Position numbers and translations under genes: made by a program. Positions 53,766 through 63,624 of a stretch of 64,000 bases of DNA are shown here, piece by piece. Every line of letters begins with the position of its first letter. The stretch's first letter is position 1. A model generated the notes under the pieces. That model ran no database searches and was not told the DNA's origin. It was given only the letters and a program-made list of their open reading frames with translations. The DNA comes from Helicobacter sp. 11S02629-2 (GTDB taxonomy: Bacteria; Campylobacterota; Campylobacteria; Campylobacterales; Helicobacteraceae): assembly GCF_002272875.1 (NCBI RefSeq), contig NZ_MLAN01000002.1, forward strand, positions 1-64,000, in the 5' to 3' direction.

Positions 53766-54437
53766 TTAGTCACGCAAGGGTTTAAAACGCAAAGCTTTTA
53801 ATGCAAAAAGAAGAACTATTATGGCTACCATGGAAGGTACTAAAAAGCTTTCTTTGCCAAATATAGCCAAGCAGATAAGCGCTACAACTATGCCAAGACT
53901 GGCTCCAAAGTAAGACTTACTAGTTTTAATCTGCTCTAAAAGTATGACTACAAAAACAGCACTTAGCACAAACTCTATGCCTTTGATGCTAAACTTATCA
54001 CCTATTAGAGAGCCTATGATGCAGCCAAGTATCCAGTATATGTGATTAAGCAAGGCAAGGAAGAACTTAGCCCTTTGGCTGATGCTAGAGTTGATACTAA
54101 GAAGTGCAAAAGTTTCATCAGTTAGGCTAAAAAACATATAAAGCTTAGTTTTTAAAGGAAAGGCGCTAAAGTCCTTAAACATAGCCATAGCATATAGAAT
54201 CTGTCTTGCGTTTACAACAAGTGCTAAGATAAACACAGAAGTAAGACTAGCACCCATGCTAAGCAAACCAACTGCGACAAACTGCATAGCCCCAGCATAG
54301 ATAAAAACTGCCATAGCAATAGACCAAAGCACGCTAAAGCCAGCATCGCCTAAGAGTATGCCAAAAGCCCCTCCTAGCATTAAGTAGCCTATGAGTATGG
54401 GAAGACTAATCTTGAAAGCTACTTTTAAGTCACTCAC
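53766..54437 (-). CDS. azlC: Branched-chain amino acid exporter subunit AzlC
   Basis: Large subunit of the AzlCD exporter, 223 residues, hydrophobic throughout. The N-terminal GYLMLGGAFGILLGDAGFS and FIYAGAMQFVAVGLLSMGA, then LVVNARQILYAMAMF, are characteristic of the AzlC family. Start is GTG, with AAGGAT upstream. First gene of the pair. The 373-bp gap before it holds intergenic element C and a long palindrome. Confidence 0.9.
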   Translation of the reverse strand: MSDLKVAFKISLPILIGYLMLGGAFGILLGDAGFSVLWSIAMAVFIYAGAMQFVAVGLLSMGASLTSVFILALVVNARQILYAMAMFKDFSAFPLKTKLYMFFSLTDETFALLSINSSISQRAKFFLALLNHIYWILGCIIGSLIGDKFSIKGIEFVLSAVFVVILLEQIKTSKSYFGASLGIVVALICLAIFGKESFLVPSMVAIIVLLFALKALRFKPLRD

Positions 54438-54619
54438 GTAATATCCTTAGGCCATAAATAAATCGAAAAGAATTATAGTGCTAAAAATGAAGAAATGTTT
54501 AAAAAGTTATATTTAAGCATTGCATATGCTAGGTGTTTTAAAGTTTTATATTCTATCTTAGTGGCAAGAAAGCACAAGCCAAAAGTAGCATAAATATCTT
54601 TCTTTCTTTTTTTATACAA

Positions 54620-54700
54620 GTATCCTTTAGCTCCCCTTCATGATGTTTTTAGGGCTTCTTTTAGTTCCCATCTTGACATAAGGGAGTACTGGGAGTGGGT
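54620..54700. repeat. Intergenic element, copy C
   Basis: Plus-strand core TATCCTTTAGCTCCCCTT then CATGATG, TTAGGGCTTCTTTT and AGTTCCC; CTCCCCTT (54633-54640) can pair with AAGGGAG (54682-54688). The core resembles copy A on its minus strand and, more loosely, copy B. It lies in the 373-bp gap 54438-54810, which otherwise holds only the palindrome at 54724. Confidence 0.5.
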
Positions 54701-54723
54701 TATTTATAAACAGTCAAATATTT

Positions 54724-54751
54724 TTAGATTCTATAAATTTATAGAATCTAA
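54724..54751. repeat. 28-bp perfect palindrome from two GATTCTA motifs
   Basis: Left arm TTAGATTCTATAAA and right arm TTTATAGAATCTAA are exact reverse complements with no spacer. It lies 60 nt downstream of the dnaE stop (minus strand), in a gap without genes. It may form a terminator-like hairpin for dnaE, or a binding site; the arms are full copies of the over-represented motif. Confidence 0.75.
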
Positions 54752-54810
54752 TTTTATTTATATCGCATGCTAGGAGAAGGCATAATCTTTTACATGGCAA
54801 TCATATATTT

Positions 54811-57800
54811 CTAAGCTAACTCTTTATCACTTCTTTGCATCCATTTAAAATCAGGCAGCAAGGAAGCTATCTTTTTATCTACTTTTAGATTTGATTGAAA
54901 CTCATACACACTGCCATCTTTTACAAACTGCAAGATTAAAGGCGTGCTTCCTTCACACTCTTTAGCCTTAGAGGCTATTAGATCAAGTTTTTTACTATCA
55001 AAGTTAGATTCAAAGACTACGCAGAGGGCTTCTTTTAAGTCTATATTTTTAAACTTGATATCTAGCGGGGTTACTTCACTAGTATCTGGTATCTCACTTT
55101 TTTGTGTTGCCCTATCATACTTCAAAGTCACTTTTGCGTTTTTTGCCTCACTTAGTGATAAAAGCTCTAAAACTCTAACTTGCAGTTTTATGTCATTTTC
55201 ATCATCGTCATCTTTTTCTATCTTGCACTTAAAGCAGATAGGTTCGTTTGGATCTTCTAAGTTGGCATTTAGCTCATCTAGTGCATTTAGCTGGTTTTCA
55301 AAGACGGTAAATTCTAGCTTGCCGGTTAGATCCATGACGTTAAGCACACCATAAATCTTGCCACTTTTGCCTATTTTTCTATTAACACTAAGCACTTTGC
55401 AAGCAAACATAGCAAAGGAGTTAGACTTAAGCTCTAGTGCTTCTACAATCTTAGCTATGCCCTTTGTAGCATTTATCCTATCTCTATAAGCATCTAGTGG
55501 GTGCCCACTTACATAAAAGCCTAAGCTCTCATACTCATACTCTAAGATAGTCCCAGAATCTAGCTCTTTTACATTTTTAAACTCTAACTGGACATCAGCT
55601 TTGTACTCGGCAAAAAGCATACTGCCACCTTCTTGATCCCTCCTAGCCCTAGTAACTGCCCTGCCCATATCACAGATATAGTCTATATTTTCAAGTAAGG
55701 CACGTCTTGTATAGCCTAGATCATCTAGACTACCAGACTTTATAAGTGGCTCTAAGATTCTCTTACTTATCTTGTTAAAGTCTACGCGTGCTACAAAGTC
55801 AGCAAAGTTTACAAAAACGCCACCTTCTTTTCTAACTTCTATGATATTTTTTAGTGCTTCAGTTCCTGCACCTTTTATAGCCCCTAGCCCAAAGACTATC
55901 TTTTTATAGTCTTTTGCACCTTTATCTTTTGTCTCATCTTTAATCACAGAAAAGTCTATCATGGAGTGGTTTACGTGAGGATTAGCTATAGCTATGCCTA
56001 GGGCTTTTACCTCATCTATATACTTAGCTACTGCTTCTATCTTATTACTTTCGCTTGTAAGCATAGCTGCCATAAACTCATGTTCATAGTAGGTTTTTAG
56101 ATAAGCAGTTTGAAACACCAACATCCCATAGGCTGCTGAGTGAGACTTATTAAACCCATACTCAGCAAACTTAGCTATTAAGTCAAAAAGTGCGCCTGCC
56201 TTAGCTGCATCAAAGCCATTTTTCTTAGCACCTTGCACAAACTTAGACTTAGAATCATCCATAGCCTTAGCATCTTTTTTACCCATAGCCCTTCTTACAA
56301 GGTCAGCTTCTCCTAGACTAAAGCCACCTATAACTTGCACTATCTGCATAACTTGCTCTTGATAGACTATAACTCCATAAGTTGGCTTTAAGATAGATTC
56401 TAACTCTTTGAATGGATACTCTATCTTAGCCCTTCCATGCTTTCTTTCTATATAGTCAGCTGTCATACCAGATTCTATAGGGCCGGGACGATAGAGGGCG
56501 ATAAGGGCTATGGCATCATCTATGCAAGTAGGACGCAGCCTTTTATTAATATCTTGCATACCATTAGATTCTAACTGGAAGATGCCTAGTGTGTTTCCAC
56601 TTTGCAAGGTCTTATAGACTTCTGGGTCATTAGCATCAACTTCTAAGAAGTTTATATGCCTGCCACTAGTCTCAGCGATGATATCAAGGGCATCTTGTAT
56701 CACAGTTAAAGTCTTTAGTCCTAAGAAGTCAAACTTTATAAGGTCTACTTCTTCAAGGTGTTTCATGGAGTACTGAGTAACTGGGATGTTATCTTTAGTC
56801 TTTTCTGGGACATATAAAGGCACTTTGTTCCAAAGCTCTTTTTCACCATCAATCACAAGCGCTGCAGCGTGGATACCTGCGTTTCTATTAAGCCCTTCTA
56901 GCTTTAAAGCCATCTCCCAAACTTCTTTAGCCTTAGGATTAGCATCTGTAAGCTCTTTTATCTTAGGCTCTTTAAGAAAGGCATCTTTTAAAGTGATATT
57001 TAACTCTTTGGGTATAAGTTTTGCAAACTCATCAGATTCTTTATAAGGCATGTCATAAACTCTCGCAACATCCCTAATAACTGACTTAGCTAGCATCTTA
57101 CCAAAGGTTATAACCTGTGCTACGTTGTTTCTGCCATATCTATTACTCATATACTCAAACATCTCGCCTCGTCTTCTTTGGCAAAAGTCTGTATCGATAT
57201 CTGGCATAGAAACCCGCTCCGGATTTAAGAATCTTTCAAATAAAAGATCATACTTTATAGGGTCTATATCAGTTATGCCTAAGCAAAAAGCCACTAGTGA
57301 TCCAGCAGCACTACCACGACCTGGGCCTACTGGGATCTTATTAGACTTAGCGTAGTTTATAAAGTCCCAAACTATAAGCATATAACCCGGAAACTTCATA
57401 GATTCTATGGTGTCCATCTCACGTGCTAATCTTTCTTTATAGATAGTATGCTTACTTTCATCTATGATAGTTAGTCTTTTTGCAAGTCCTTCTTCACACT
57501 TATATCTAAAGTAGCCTGCTTCATCAACAAAGTCTACTCCATCTTGCAAAGCACACTCTTTAGCAAACTTAAAAGTTGGTGGGGTTGGTGGGTTAGAATC
57601 GTTGTTTTTTAAATCTATCTCAAGGTTGCACTTATTTGCTATTTCTTGAGTGTTGCTAAGTGCTTCTGGTAAGTCAGCAAAAAGCTCTGCCATCTCTTCA
57701 GGGCTTTTTACATAAAACTCATGCACGCTATGGCGAAGGCGATTAGCATCAGCTAGGGTTTTGCCCATAGCTATGCACATAGCCACTTCTTGCATGCTAG

Positions 57801-58473
57801 CATCTTCTTTTACCCTATAGTGGGAATCATTAGTAGCTATAAGCTTAGCGCCAGTTTCTAGACTTAGACGTATAAGATTATCATCTATGTCGTTTTGCTC
57901 TCTTATACCATGACGCATGATCTCTATATAAAAGTCTTCACCAAAGATATCTTGATACTCAGCTACTGCTTCTTTAGCACCCTCATAGCCACGTGCACCC
58001 ATGGAGAGGTTTCTTTCACTTCTAGTGTTTAGATGCCAGCTTATCTCCCCTTGCAAGCAAGCACTACTACAAACTAAGCCACTACTATGCTCTCTTAAAA
58101 GCTTCTTGTTTATTCGCGGAAAGCCAAAGTAGCGTCCATCCATAAAGCTTCTTGAGCTTAGATACATAAGGTTTTTATAGCCAATGTCATCTTTAGCAAA
58201 TAAGCAAAGATGAAACCTTGGAGTAGTTCTTGACCTATCTCCTAAGTCTTCTTTATTGTGAATATAAGCCTCCATGCCAATGATAGGCTTTATGCCAGCT
58301 TTTTTCATGGTGGTATAAAACTTTATAGCACCAAACATATTGCCATGATCACTCATAGCAACACTGTCCATGCCAAGGGCTTTTATCTGATTGCAAAGTG
58401 CATCTAGTTTATTAGCACCATCTAGTAAGGAGAACTCAGTATGTAAATGTAAGTGGGTGAATTTAGCGCTCAT
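54811..58473 (-). CDS. dnaE: DNA polymerase III alpha subunit
   Basis: Replicative polymerase, about 1220 residues. PHP domain at the N-terminus (FTHLHLHTEFSLLDG, SDHGNMFGAIKFY), the polymerase core with catalytic aspartates in MPDIDTDFCQRRR, GPGRGSAAGSLVAF, GIHAAALVI and AEYGFNKSHSAAYG, a helix-hairpin-helix region, the beta-clamp/OB region (KIYGVLNVMDLTGKLEFTVF) and a C-terminal tau-binding part. I chose the ATG at 58473 (MSAKFTHLHLH); the 29-residue upstream extension is hydrophobic and outside the family start. Monocistronic. Confidence 0.96.
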   Translation of the reverse strand: MSAKFTHLHLHTEFSLLDGANKLDALCNQIKALGMDSVAMSDHGNMFGAIKFYTTMKKAGIKPIIGMEAYIHNKEDLGDRSRTTPRFHLCLFAKDDIGYKNLMYLSSRSFMDGRYFGFPRINKKLLREHSSGLVCSSACLQGEISWHLNTRSERNLSMGARGYEGAKEAVAEYQDIFGEDFYIEIMRHGIREQNDIDDNLIRLSLETGAKLIATNDSHYRVKEDASMQEVAMCIAMGKTLADANRLRHSVHEFYVKSPEEMAELFADLPEALSNTQEIANKCNLEIDLKNNDSNPPTPPTFKFAKECALQDGVDFVDEAGYFRYKCEEGLAKRLTIIDESKHTIYKERLAREMDTIESMKFPGYMLIVWDFINYAKSNKIPVGPGRGSAAGSLVAFCLGITDIDPIKYDLLFERFLNPERVSMPDIDTDFCQRRRGEMFEYMSNRYGRNNVAQVITFGKMLAKSVIRDVARVYDMPYKESDEFAKLIPKELNITLKDAFLKEPKIKELTDANPKAKEVWEMALKLEGLNRNAGIHAAALVIDGEKELWNKVPLYVPEKTKDNIPVTQYSMKHLEEVDLIKFDFLGLKTLTVIQDALDIIAETSGRHINFLEVDANDPEVYKTLQSGNTLGIFQLESNGMQDINKRLRPTCIDDAIALIALYRPGPIESGMTADYIERKHGRAKIEYPFKELESILKPTYGVIVYQEQVMQIVQVIGGFSLGEADLVRRAMGKKDAKAMDDSKSKFVQGAKKNGFDAAKAGALFDLIAKFAEYGFNKSHSAAYGMLVFQTAYLKTYYEHEFMAAMLTSESNKIEAVAKYIDEVKALGIAIANPHVNHSMIDFSVIKDETKDKGAKDYKKIVFGLGAIKGAGTEALKNIIEVRKEGGVFVNFADFVARVDFNKISKRILEPLIKSGSLDDLGYTRRALLENIDYICDMGRAVTRARRDQEGGSMLFAEYKADVQLEFKNVKELDSGTILEYEYESLGFYVSGHPLDAYRDRINATKGIAKIVEALELKSNSFAMFACKVLSVNRKIGKSGKIYGVLNVMDLTGKLEFTVFENQLNALDELNANLEDPNEPICFKCKIEKDDDDENDIKLQVRVLELLSLSEAKNAKVTLKYDRATQKSEIPDTSEVTPLDIKFKNIDLKEALCVVFESNFDSKKLDLIASKAKECEGSTPLILQFVKDGSVYEFQSNLKVDKKIASLLPDFKWMQRSDKELA

Positions 58474-58667
58474 GATAGAATCTTTAAATTTATATGATTT
58501 GATGTAATGATTAAGTAAGTATATGAAATATATATCAACTAGCCTTTTTTGTCTTAGCAAAAAAAGCCAGCCTCTAAAACGCTAGGAATCTAACCTAACC
58601 CTTGCAATCTAGCTATTACAAAAAGCTTTTAAGCAACTTTAGGCTTTTTCTTAAGCCTTTTTTCTTC

Positions 58668-58895
58668 TTAGGCTTTTTTCTCTTGCAAGTAGCGGTTTAG
58701 TAGTTCCCAAACCTCATCTTTTAGTTTTAGCTTTTCTTTTTTTAAGACATCTATTTCTTGTGTAGATAAAGGAATGATTCCTTGCTCTGCATTTTTTATC
58801 TTTTGGTCTAGCTCGTTATGTTCCTCAAAAATCTTATCAAAATGTGCGTCATTTTGCTTTAGGTAAGAAACCTCTTCTCTATACTCGTGAAACAT
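58668..58895 (-). CDS. YdcH/DUF465-family small protein
   Basis: 75 residues, helical: MFHEYREEVSYLKQNDAHFDKIFEEHNELDQKI then a turn and LSTQEIDVLKKEKLKLKDEVWELLNRY. The two-helix hairpin, the H-x-x-F-x-x-L-x-x-E-H-N-x-L-D spacing and the final KLKLKDE are typical of YdcH (DUF465). Its function is unknown. It sits between dnaE and bcp; T-rich inverted AGGCTT/AAGCCT repeats lie just after its end (58634-58667). Confidence 0.82.
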   Translation of the reverse strand: MFHEYREEVSYLKQNDAHFDKIFEEHNELDQKIKNAEQGIIPLSTQEIDVLKKEKLKLKDEVWELLNRYLQEKKA

Positions 58896-58941
58896 CTCAA
58901 ACTCCTTTGTTGATATGATGAAGATTCTAAAACATTTACCT

Positions 58942-59409
58942 TTAAATACTGTTTAAAACTTCTAAGGCATGCCCTTTTGTTTTGACATTATAAAAAGCCT
59001 TATCCACTTTGCCATCTTTTATGATAAAAGTTGATCTTATAACCCCTTCTACTTCCTTGCCATACATCATCTTTTTACCAAAAGCATGGTATTTTTTAGC
59101 TACTGCATTATCTTTGTCACTTAGTAACACCACATCAAGACTTTTAGAATCTATAAACTTTTGATGACTTGCTGGGCTATCTTTACTAACTCCTATGACT
59201 ATAGCCCCTTTAGCTGCAAACTCAGCTTTTAAGCCAGTAAAGTCAGTAGCCTCTAGTGTGCAGCCTGGAGTGTTGTCTTTAGGATAAAAGTAAAGCACTA
59301 CTACAAAGCCTGCAAAGTCTTGGAGGCTTATGTTTACATTATCAGAGTTTGGTAGCTCAAAGTTTGGTGCTAAGTCACCAGGTTTTAGCTGCTTTTTTTC
59401 TACTGGCAT
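58942..59409 (-). CDS. bcp: Thiol peroxidase / bacterioferritin comigratory protein
   Basis: Peroxiredoxin Q reducing peroxides with thioredoxin. 155 residues with the peroxidatic motif YFYPKDNTPGCTLEATDF (Cys about 48). The position usually holding the second cysteine five residues later is occupied here by Asp (CTLEATD), so it is a 1-Cys type or uses another partner cysteine. GVIRSTFIIKDGKVDKAF near 125-142 completes the fold. Preceded by AAGGAG; between pheT and ydcH. Confidence 0.93.
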   Translation of the reverse strand: MPVEKKQLKPGDLAPNFELPNSDNVNISLQDFAGFVVVLYFYPKDNTPGCTLEATDFTGLKAEFAAKGAIVIGVSKDSPASHQKFIDSKSLDVVLLSDKDNAVAKKYHAFGKKMMYGKEVEGVIRSTFIIKDGKVDKAFYNVKTKGHALEVLNSI

Positions 59410-59431
59410 AAAATCTCCTTTTATAGATTTA

Positions 59432-61840
59432 TTATTTCAATCTAGCATCAAAGTTAGATTCTAAAAGCTTTAAGACCTTAGCTATATCTTCTTCTATATC
59501 TTCTTGTGCAAGTGTTTTAGAACTAGACTGCAAGATAAAACGTATAGTTAAAGCATGCAAGTCTTCGCTTTCTTTATACACATCAAGCGGATAAAAGCCA
59601 ACTATTGAATCTAGCCCTGCTTTTTGTAAGCCATCTCTTATACTAGAAAAAGGGATCTTAGAATCTATTAACACAGTTAGATCTCTTCTTGAAGCCTGAA
59701 AGGCAGAGTAAGTCCTAGCTTTATGCTCTAGCTTAGCAAGCCTTCCTTTTAAGATTAAGTCCATATCAAACTCAGCATAAAAGACATTTTCTAAGCCATA
59801 CATCGCACACACTTTAGGATTTAGCTTTGAGACAAGTCCAAGCTTATGTTCATCTTGATAGGCAAAAGCACTTTGATAAGGATGATATAAGCTATTAGCT
59901 ATCTCTTCTTTAGCATCACTTACATTAACAAGCCTAAAGTTATCTACCACCTTAGATAAGCACTCACAAAAGCTATAAAACTCCCACTCCCTTCCTTTAG
60001 GGTTAGGATAGCTTGGCACTAGCTTATCTCCACAAACCCCAAAGGCTATCTTTAAGCTAGCTTCTCTTTTTTCATTATAAACTGTCCCTATCTCAAAAAA
60101 GCTAACTGACTTATAGCCTAAGTTCTTATTTCGCTCCATAGATTCTAAGATATTAGGCATAAGGCTAGGGCGTAATGTATCTAAGTCTTTAGTGATAGGA
60201 TTAAGCAAAGCTTTATCTTCATCTAAAGGCTTAAAGCCTAGGTCTAAAAGTCTCTGACTTGAAGCAAACACATAGTGCAAACACTCATAAAACCCTTGAG
60301 AAAGTGCCTTAACTCTTATATCCCTTGTAAGTTTGTGCTTAGTGTAAGCAGGAGAGGTGTTTAGGGTTTGTGCTATTAATAAAGGCTTAGAATGGATATT
60401 TTGCACGCCCATGCAGCGAAGTATCTCTTCTGCGACATCTTGGCGGTTGACTATATCAAAGCGGTAAATTGGAGGAGTTAGTATAAAGTAGTCTTCATCG
60501 CAAGTTGTTTTTAGTAAGAAGTTAAGCCTTTTTAAGATGATGGCTATCTCGTCATTGCTTATATGATTACCTATAACTTTTGATATGTAGCTAAAAGTCA
60601 TATCTATATTTAAAGGTTCAAGCTTGTGCATGATCTTTTGTTCACCTGAGTAAACCACCACATCTTCTAAGCTATCAAAGAGAGTGCAAAGAAAGCCCAT
60701 GCCAACTTCAAGATTAGAGTTAGATCCCCTTGTTGAAAGATAGGTTACATCTTTGTCTTGTGCTACTTTATCTTTGACTTTATAGATCTCATTAGAGATA
60801 GTATCTGGATGTATGTGACTTGCTTCTATGACAAAGGTTCTTGGGTAGTCATTAGGTGCTACCTCGTAGCGTTTAACACCTATAGTACTAAGCTTATTGA
60901 CATTTTCTACATCACCTTTTTTAACTATGGAATAAACTGATTCTAACCCTAGCTCATCCCTTCTTATATCTAGCTTGACTGTATCACCACTAGCTGATAT
61001 CTCCTTATCATCTAAAGGATAAGCGTTAAATACCACGCCACTCATATAAGTAGCATACTCTAGGAAGTTTTCAATCTTTTCTTGTTTATATCTCTTAGCT
61101 ATACCTAGGCTTAAGGCTATAACTAAAGGCAAAAACATATCTTTTATCTCAACTATCTTATACATCAAGCTAGCATCTAGCTCGCCATGACTTAAAAGCT
61201 GCAAGATTCTACCTACTCCTATGGCAAGGGAATTATCCCCTGCTGGCAAACTTTTTAAGATAAGATTAAAACTACTTGCTATCTCTCTAGCCACTCCTAA
61301 GACATAAAGGCAGTCCCCGCGATTTGGAGTGATGCCTAGTTCTATAACGTCTTGATTAAAAACAGCATACTCTTTTAGCTCTTTACCTAAGACTAGCTCG
61401 CCTATACTGCTATCAAGCTCCATTATCCCTTCACCCAAAACTGGGAGACCAAGCTCCTCACTAGAACAAAGCATGCCATAAGATTCTATATCTCTAATGG
61501 TGCTTTTTACTATGTTAAAAGGAAGCGTAGACTCTCCTTTAGGAGGAAGACTAGCACCTATTAAAGCAACTGCTACAAAGAGATCAGTCCTAGCATTTCT
61601 TGCCCCACAGACAATTTGCAAGATCTCTTCACCTATATCAACATCACATATGCTTAGTCTTTCAGCATTAGGATGGGCTTTTCTTCTTACTATCTTGCCT
61701 ACTACGACCTTTGAAGGTACGCTTATCTTGTGAGTAGATTCTATCTCTAGACCAAGGGAACTAAGCCTATTGCAAACCTCTTCTAAGTCTAGATTTTGTA
61801 TATCTAAAAAGGCTTTTAGTGCACATGTAGTTACTATCAT
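59432..61840 (-). CDS. pheT: Phenylalanyl-tRNA synthetase beta subunit
   Basis: 802-residue beta chain. N-terminal EMAP-like tRNA-binding domain (VGKIVRRKAHPNAERLSICDVDIGEEILQIVCGARN), B3/4 and B5 domains, a catalytic-like core (PNILESMERNKNLGYKSVSFFEIGTVY) and a C-terminal FDX-ACB domain (PFSSIRDGLQKAGLDSIVGFYPLDVY) that binds the anticodon. Its ATG overlaps the pheS stop by 1 nt (TAATG), so the subunits are coupled. Confidence 0.96.
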   Translation of the reverse strand: MIVTTCALKAFLDIQNLDLEEVCNRLSSLGLEIESTHKISVPSKVVVGKIVRRKAHPNAERLSICDVDIGEEILQIVCGARNARTDLFVAVALIGASLPPKGESTLPFNIVKSTIRDIESYGMLCSSEELGLPVLGEGIMELDSSIGELVLGKELKEYAVFNQDVIELGITPNRGDCLYVLGVAREIASSFNLILKSLPAGDNSLAIGVGRILQLLSHGELDASLMYKIVEIKDMFLPLVIALSLGIAKRYKQEKIENFLEYATYMSGVVFNAYPLDDKEISASGDTVKLDIRRDELGLESVYSIVKKGDVENVNKLSTIGVKRYEVAPNDYPRTFVIEASHIHPDTISNEIYKVKDKVAQDKDVTYLSTRGSNSNLEVGMGFLCTLFDSLEDVVVYSGEQKIMHKLEPLNIDMTFSYISKVIGNHISNDEIAIILKRLNFLLKTTCDEDYFILTPPIYRFDIVNRQDVAEEILRCMGVQNIHSKPLLIAQTLNTSPAYTKHKLTRDIRVKALSQGFYECLHYVFASSQRLLDLGFKPLDEDKALLNPITKDLDTLRPSLMPNILESMERNKNLGYKSVSFFEIGTVYNEKREASLKIAFGVCGDKLVPSYPNPKGREWEFYSFCECLSKVVDNFRLVNVSDAKEEIANSLYHPYQSAFAYQDEHKLGLVSKLNPKVCAMYGLENVFYAEFDMDLILKGRLAKLEHKARTYSAFQASRRDLTVLIDSKIPFSSIRDGLQKAGLDSIVGFYPLDVYKESEDLHALTIRFILQSSSKTLAQEDIEEDIAKVLKLLESNFDARLK

Positions 61841-62901
61841 TAAAATTGCTCCAATAATCTTAGGTCTGTTTCAAAAAAGCTTCTTAAGTCACCTATACCC
61901 CACTTAAGCATAGCAAGGCGCTCTACTCCTAGCCCAAAGGCATAGCCACTAACGCCTTCGTAGTTAACTGCTTTAAAAACATTGCTATCTACCACGCCAC
62001 AGCCTAGCACTTCTAGCCAGCCAGTATGAGAACACACCCTGCAGCCTTTGCCCTTACAAAAAACACAGCTTATATCAGCCTCAGCACTTGGCTCAGTAAA
62101 AGGGAAAAAGCTAGAGCGGAATCTCACTTTAGTCTCACTTCCAAAGATGAACTTTAAAAAGTCTTCTAAAAGATACTTTAAGTTAGCAAAACTTATATTA
62201 TCACCTTCTTCTACGACAAGGCCTTCTACTTGATGAAACATAGGTGAGTGAGTTAGATCATAGTCACGCCTAAAAGTAGGACCTGTACATATCATCCTTA
62301 AAGGTGGCTTTTTTGCCTCCATAGTTCTTATCTGTATAGGGCTAGTGTGCGTCCTTAAAAGCTTAGAATCTTTAAAGTAGAAAGTATCTTGCATGTCGCG
62401 TGCTGGGTGGTATTTAGGAAGATTAAGTGCTTCGAAGTTATGAAAGTCATCTTCTATAAGTGGACCATCTTCTAGCGAAAAGTTTAAGTTAGTAAAGTAG
62501 TCTATGATGATATCTTGCATCCTGTGTATTGGGTGCCCTTCTGAGATACCTTGCATGTGAAGGCTTAAGTCTTTTTTGGAATCTTTTTGCCCTTCTAGGC
62601 TATAAAACTGAGTGGTTGCATTAAATAGTGAAGCATCAAGCCTTTCTTTAGCCATAGCACCATCTAGCTCTTTACTTTCTAGCTCACTCTTTTTAGATTC
62701 TAAGAGGCTATCGTAGTCTTTTTTAAGCTTATTAACCTTAGAGGCTTGCTCTTTTTTAGCTTCTCCATCCATATCTTTTAACTCTTTAAAAAGCGAGGTT
62801 AAGACGCCATTTTTGCCGCCTATAGCCACTCTTAAGTTCTCTAGCTCCTTTGTATCTTTCACACACTTAAGCATTTCTAAAAGCCTAACTAACTCTTCCA
62901 T
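61840..62901 (-). CDS. pheS: Phenylalanyl-tRNA synthetase alpha subunit
   Basis: Catalytic alpha chain, 353 residues. N-terminal coiled coil (about 1-95), class II motif 1 around [15 protein letters not shown], motif 2 [26 protein letters not shown] and motif 3 [18 protein letters not shown] zinc-like cysteine cluster [12 protein letters not shown] near 280 is seen in many Campylobacterota PheS. First gene of the pheS-pheT-bcp-ydcH run. Divergent from the HIT gene, with 82 bp between. Confidence 0.96.
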   Translation of the reverse strand: MEELVRLLEMLKCVKDTKELENLRVAIGGKNGVLTSLFKELKDMDGEAKKEQASKVNKLKKDYDSLLESKKSELESKELDGAMAKERLDASLFNATTQFYSLEGQKDSKKDLSLHMQGISEGHPIHRMQDIIIDYFTNLNFSLEDGPLIEDDFHNFEALNLPKYHPARDMQDTFYFKDSKLLRTHTSPIQIRTMEAKKPPLRMICTGPTFRRDYDLTHSPMFHQVEGLVVEEGDNISFANLKYLLEDFLKFIFGSETKVRFRSSFFPFTEPSAEADISCVFCKGKGCRVCSHTGWLEVLGCGVVDSNVFKAVNYEGVSGYAFGLGVERLAMLKWGIGDLRSFFETDLRLLEQF

Positions 62902-62983
62902 ATGCCACCTTTTTAAATTTTTTTGATTTTATCAAATCTAGCTTATAATTAAGCCTTACTACCACACTAAAAAGGAAAGAGTT

Positions 62984-63313
62984 ATGACTATATTTGAAAA
63001 GATTGTAAAAGGTGAGATTCCTTGCAAAAAGATACATGAAGATGAAAAGTTCCTAAGCTTTTATGATATAGCCCCAAAAGCCCCAGTACACGCTTTAATC
63101 ATAACAAAAGCTCCTATAAAAGACTTTAATGACATAGATGGTGAGACTATGAAAGAGATGACTGCTTTTATAAAAGAAGTAGTAGATATCTTAGGTGTAA
63201 AAGAAAGTGGCTATAGACTAGTTACAAATACTGGCAAAGATAGCGGCCAAGAAGTGCCTCACTTTCACTTTCACTTGCTAGCTAAAAAGCCACTAAGTGC
63301 TAACTTTGCATAA
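62984..63313 (+). CDS. HIT-family nucleotide hydrolase (HinT-like)
   Basis: 109 residues, HIT fold: IFEKIVKGEIPCKKIHEDE at the N-terminus and the catalytic triad motif EVPHFHFHLLAKK (His-x-His-x-His, about 92-97). HinT-type enzymes hydrolyse AMP-lysine and other purine phosphoramidates. A good AAAGGA site precedes the ATG. Last gene before tRNA-Phe. Confidence 0.92.
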   Translation: MTIFEKIVKGEIPCKKIHEDEKFLSFYDIAPKAPVHALIITKAPIKDFNDIDGETMKEMTAFIKEVVDILGVKESGYRLVTNTGKDSGQEVPHFHFHLLAKKPLSANFA

Positions 63314-63465
63314 CGGCTAAGCTTTTTTAGATTCTAAATGTGGCTTTGTGCTTATAAAGGCAAGATTTACAAGCTATATAAAGATCTTAAAGTGGGTAGT
63401 TAAGCTATATTTAAGCTAAGTAAGGGCACAATTTAGCCCTTATTTGCTTTTAAACTTAACAAGTT

Positions 63466-63541
<76 letters not shown>

Positions 63542-63624
63542 CTACTTATATTTTATAATCACACCTAATTATTCCAAATTTCGAAGTCAATATTTTAGAT
63601 GCCCATTAATTCAACATTTATATA

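Noticed and set aside
58474-58560. N-terminal extension of DnaE
   Set aside because: Twenty-nine residues that do not fit the family start. MSAKFTHLHLH at 58473 is the normal N-terminus.
58634-58667. AGGCTT/AAGCCT repeats with T-run as a terminator
   Set aside because: The T-run is on the plus strand, but the neighbouring genes are on the minus strand; kept only as a remark in the ydcH-like entry.
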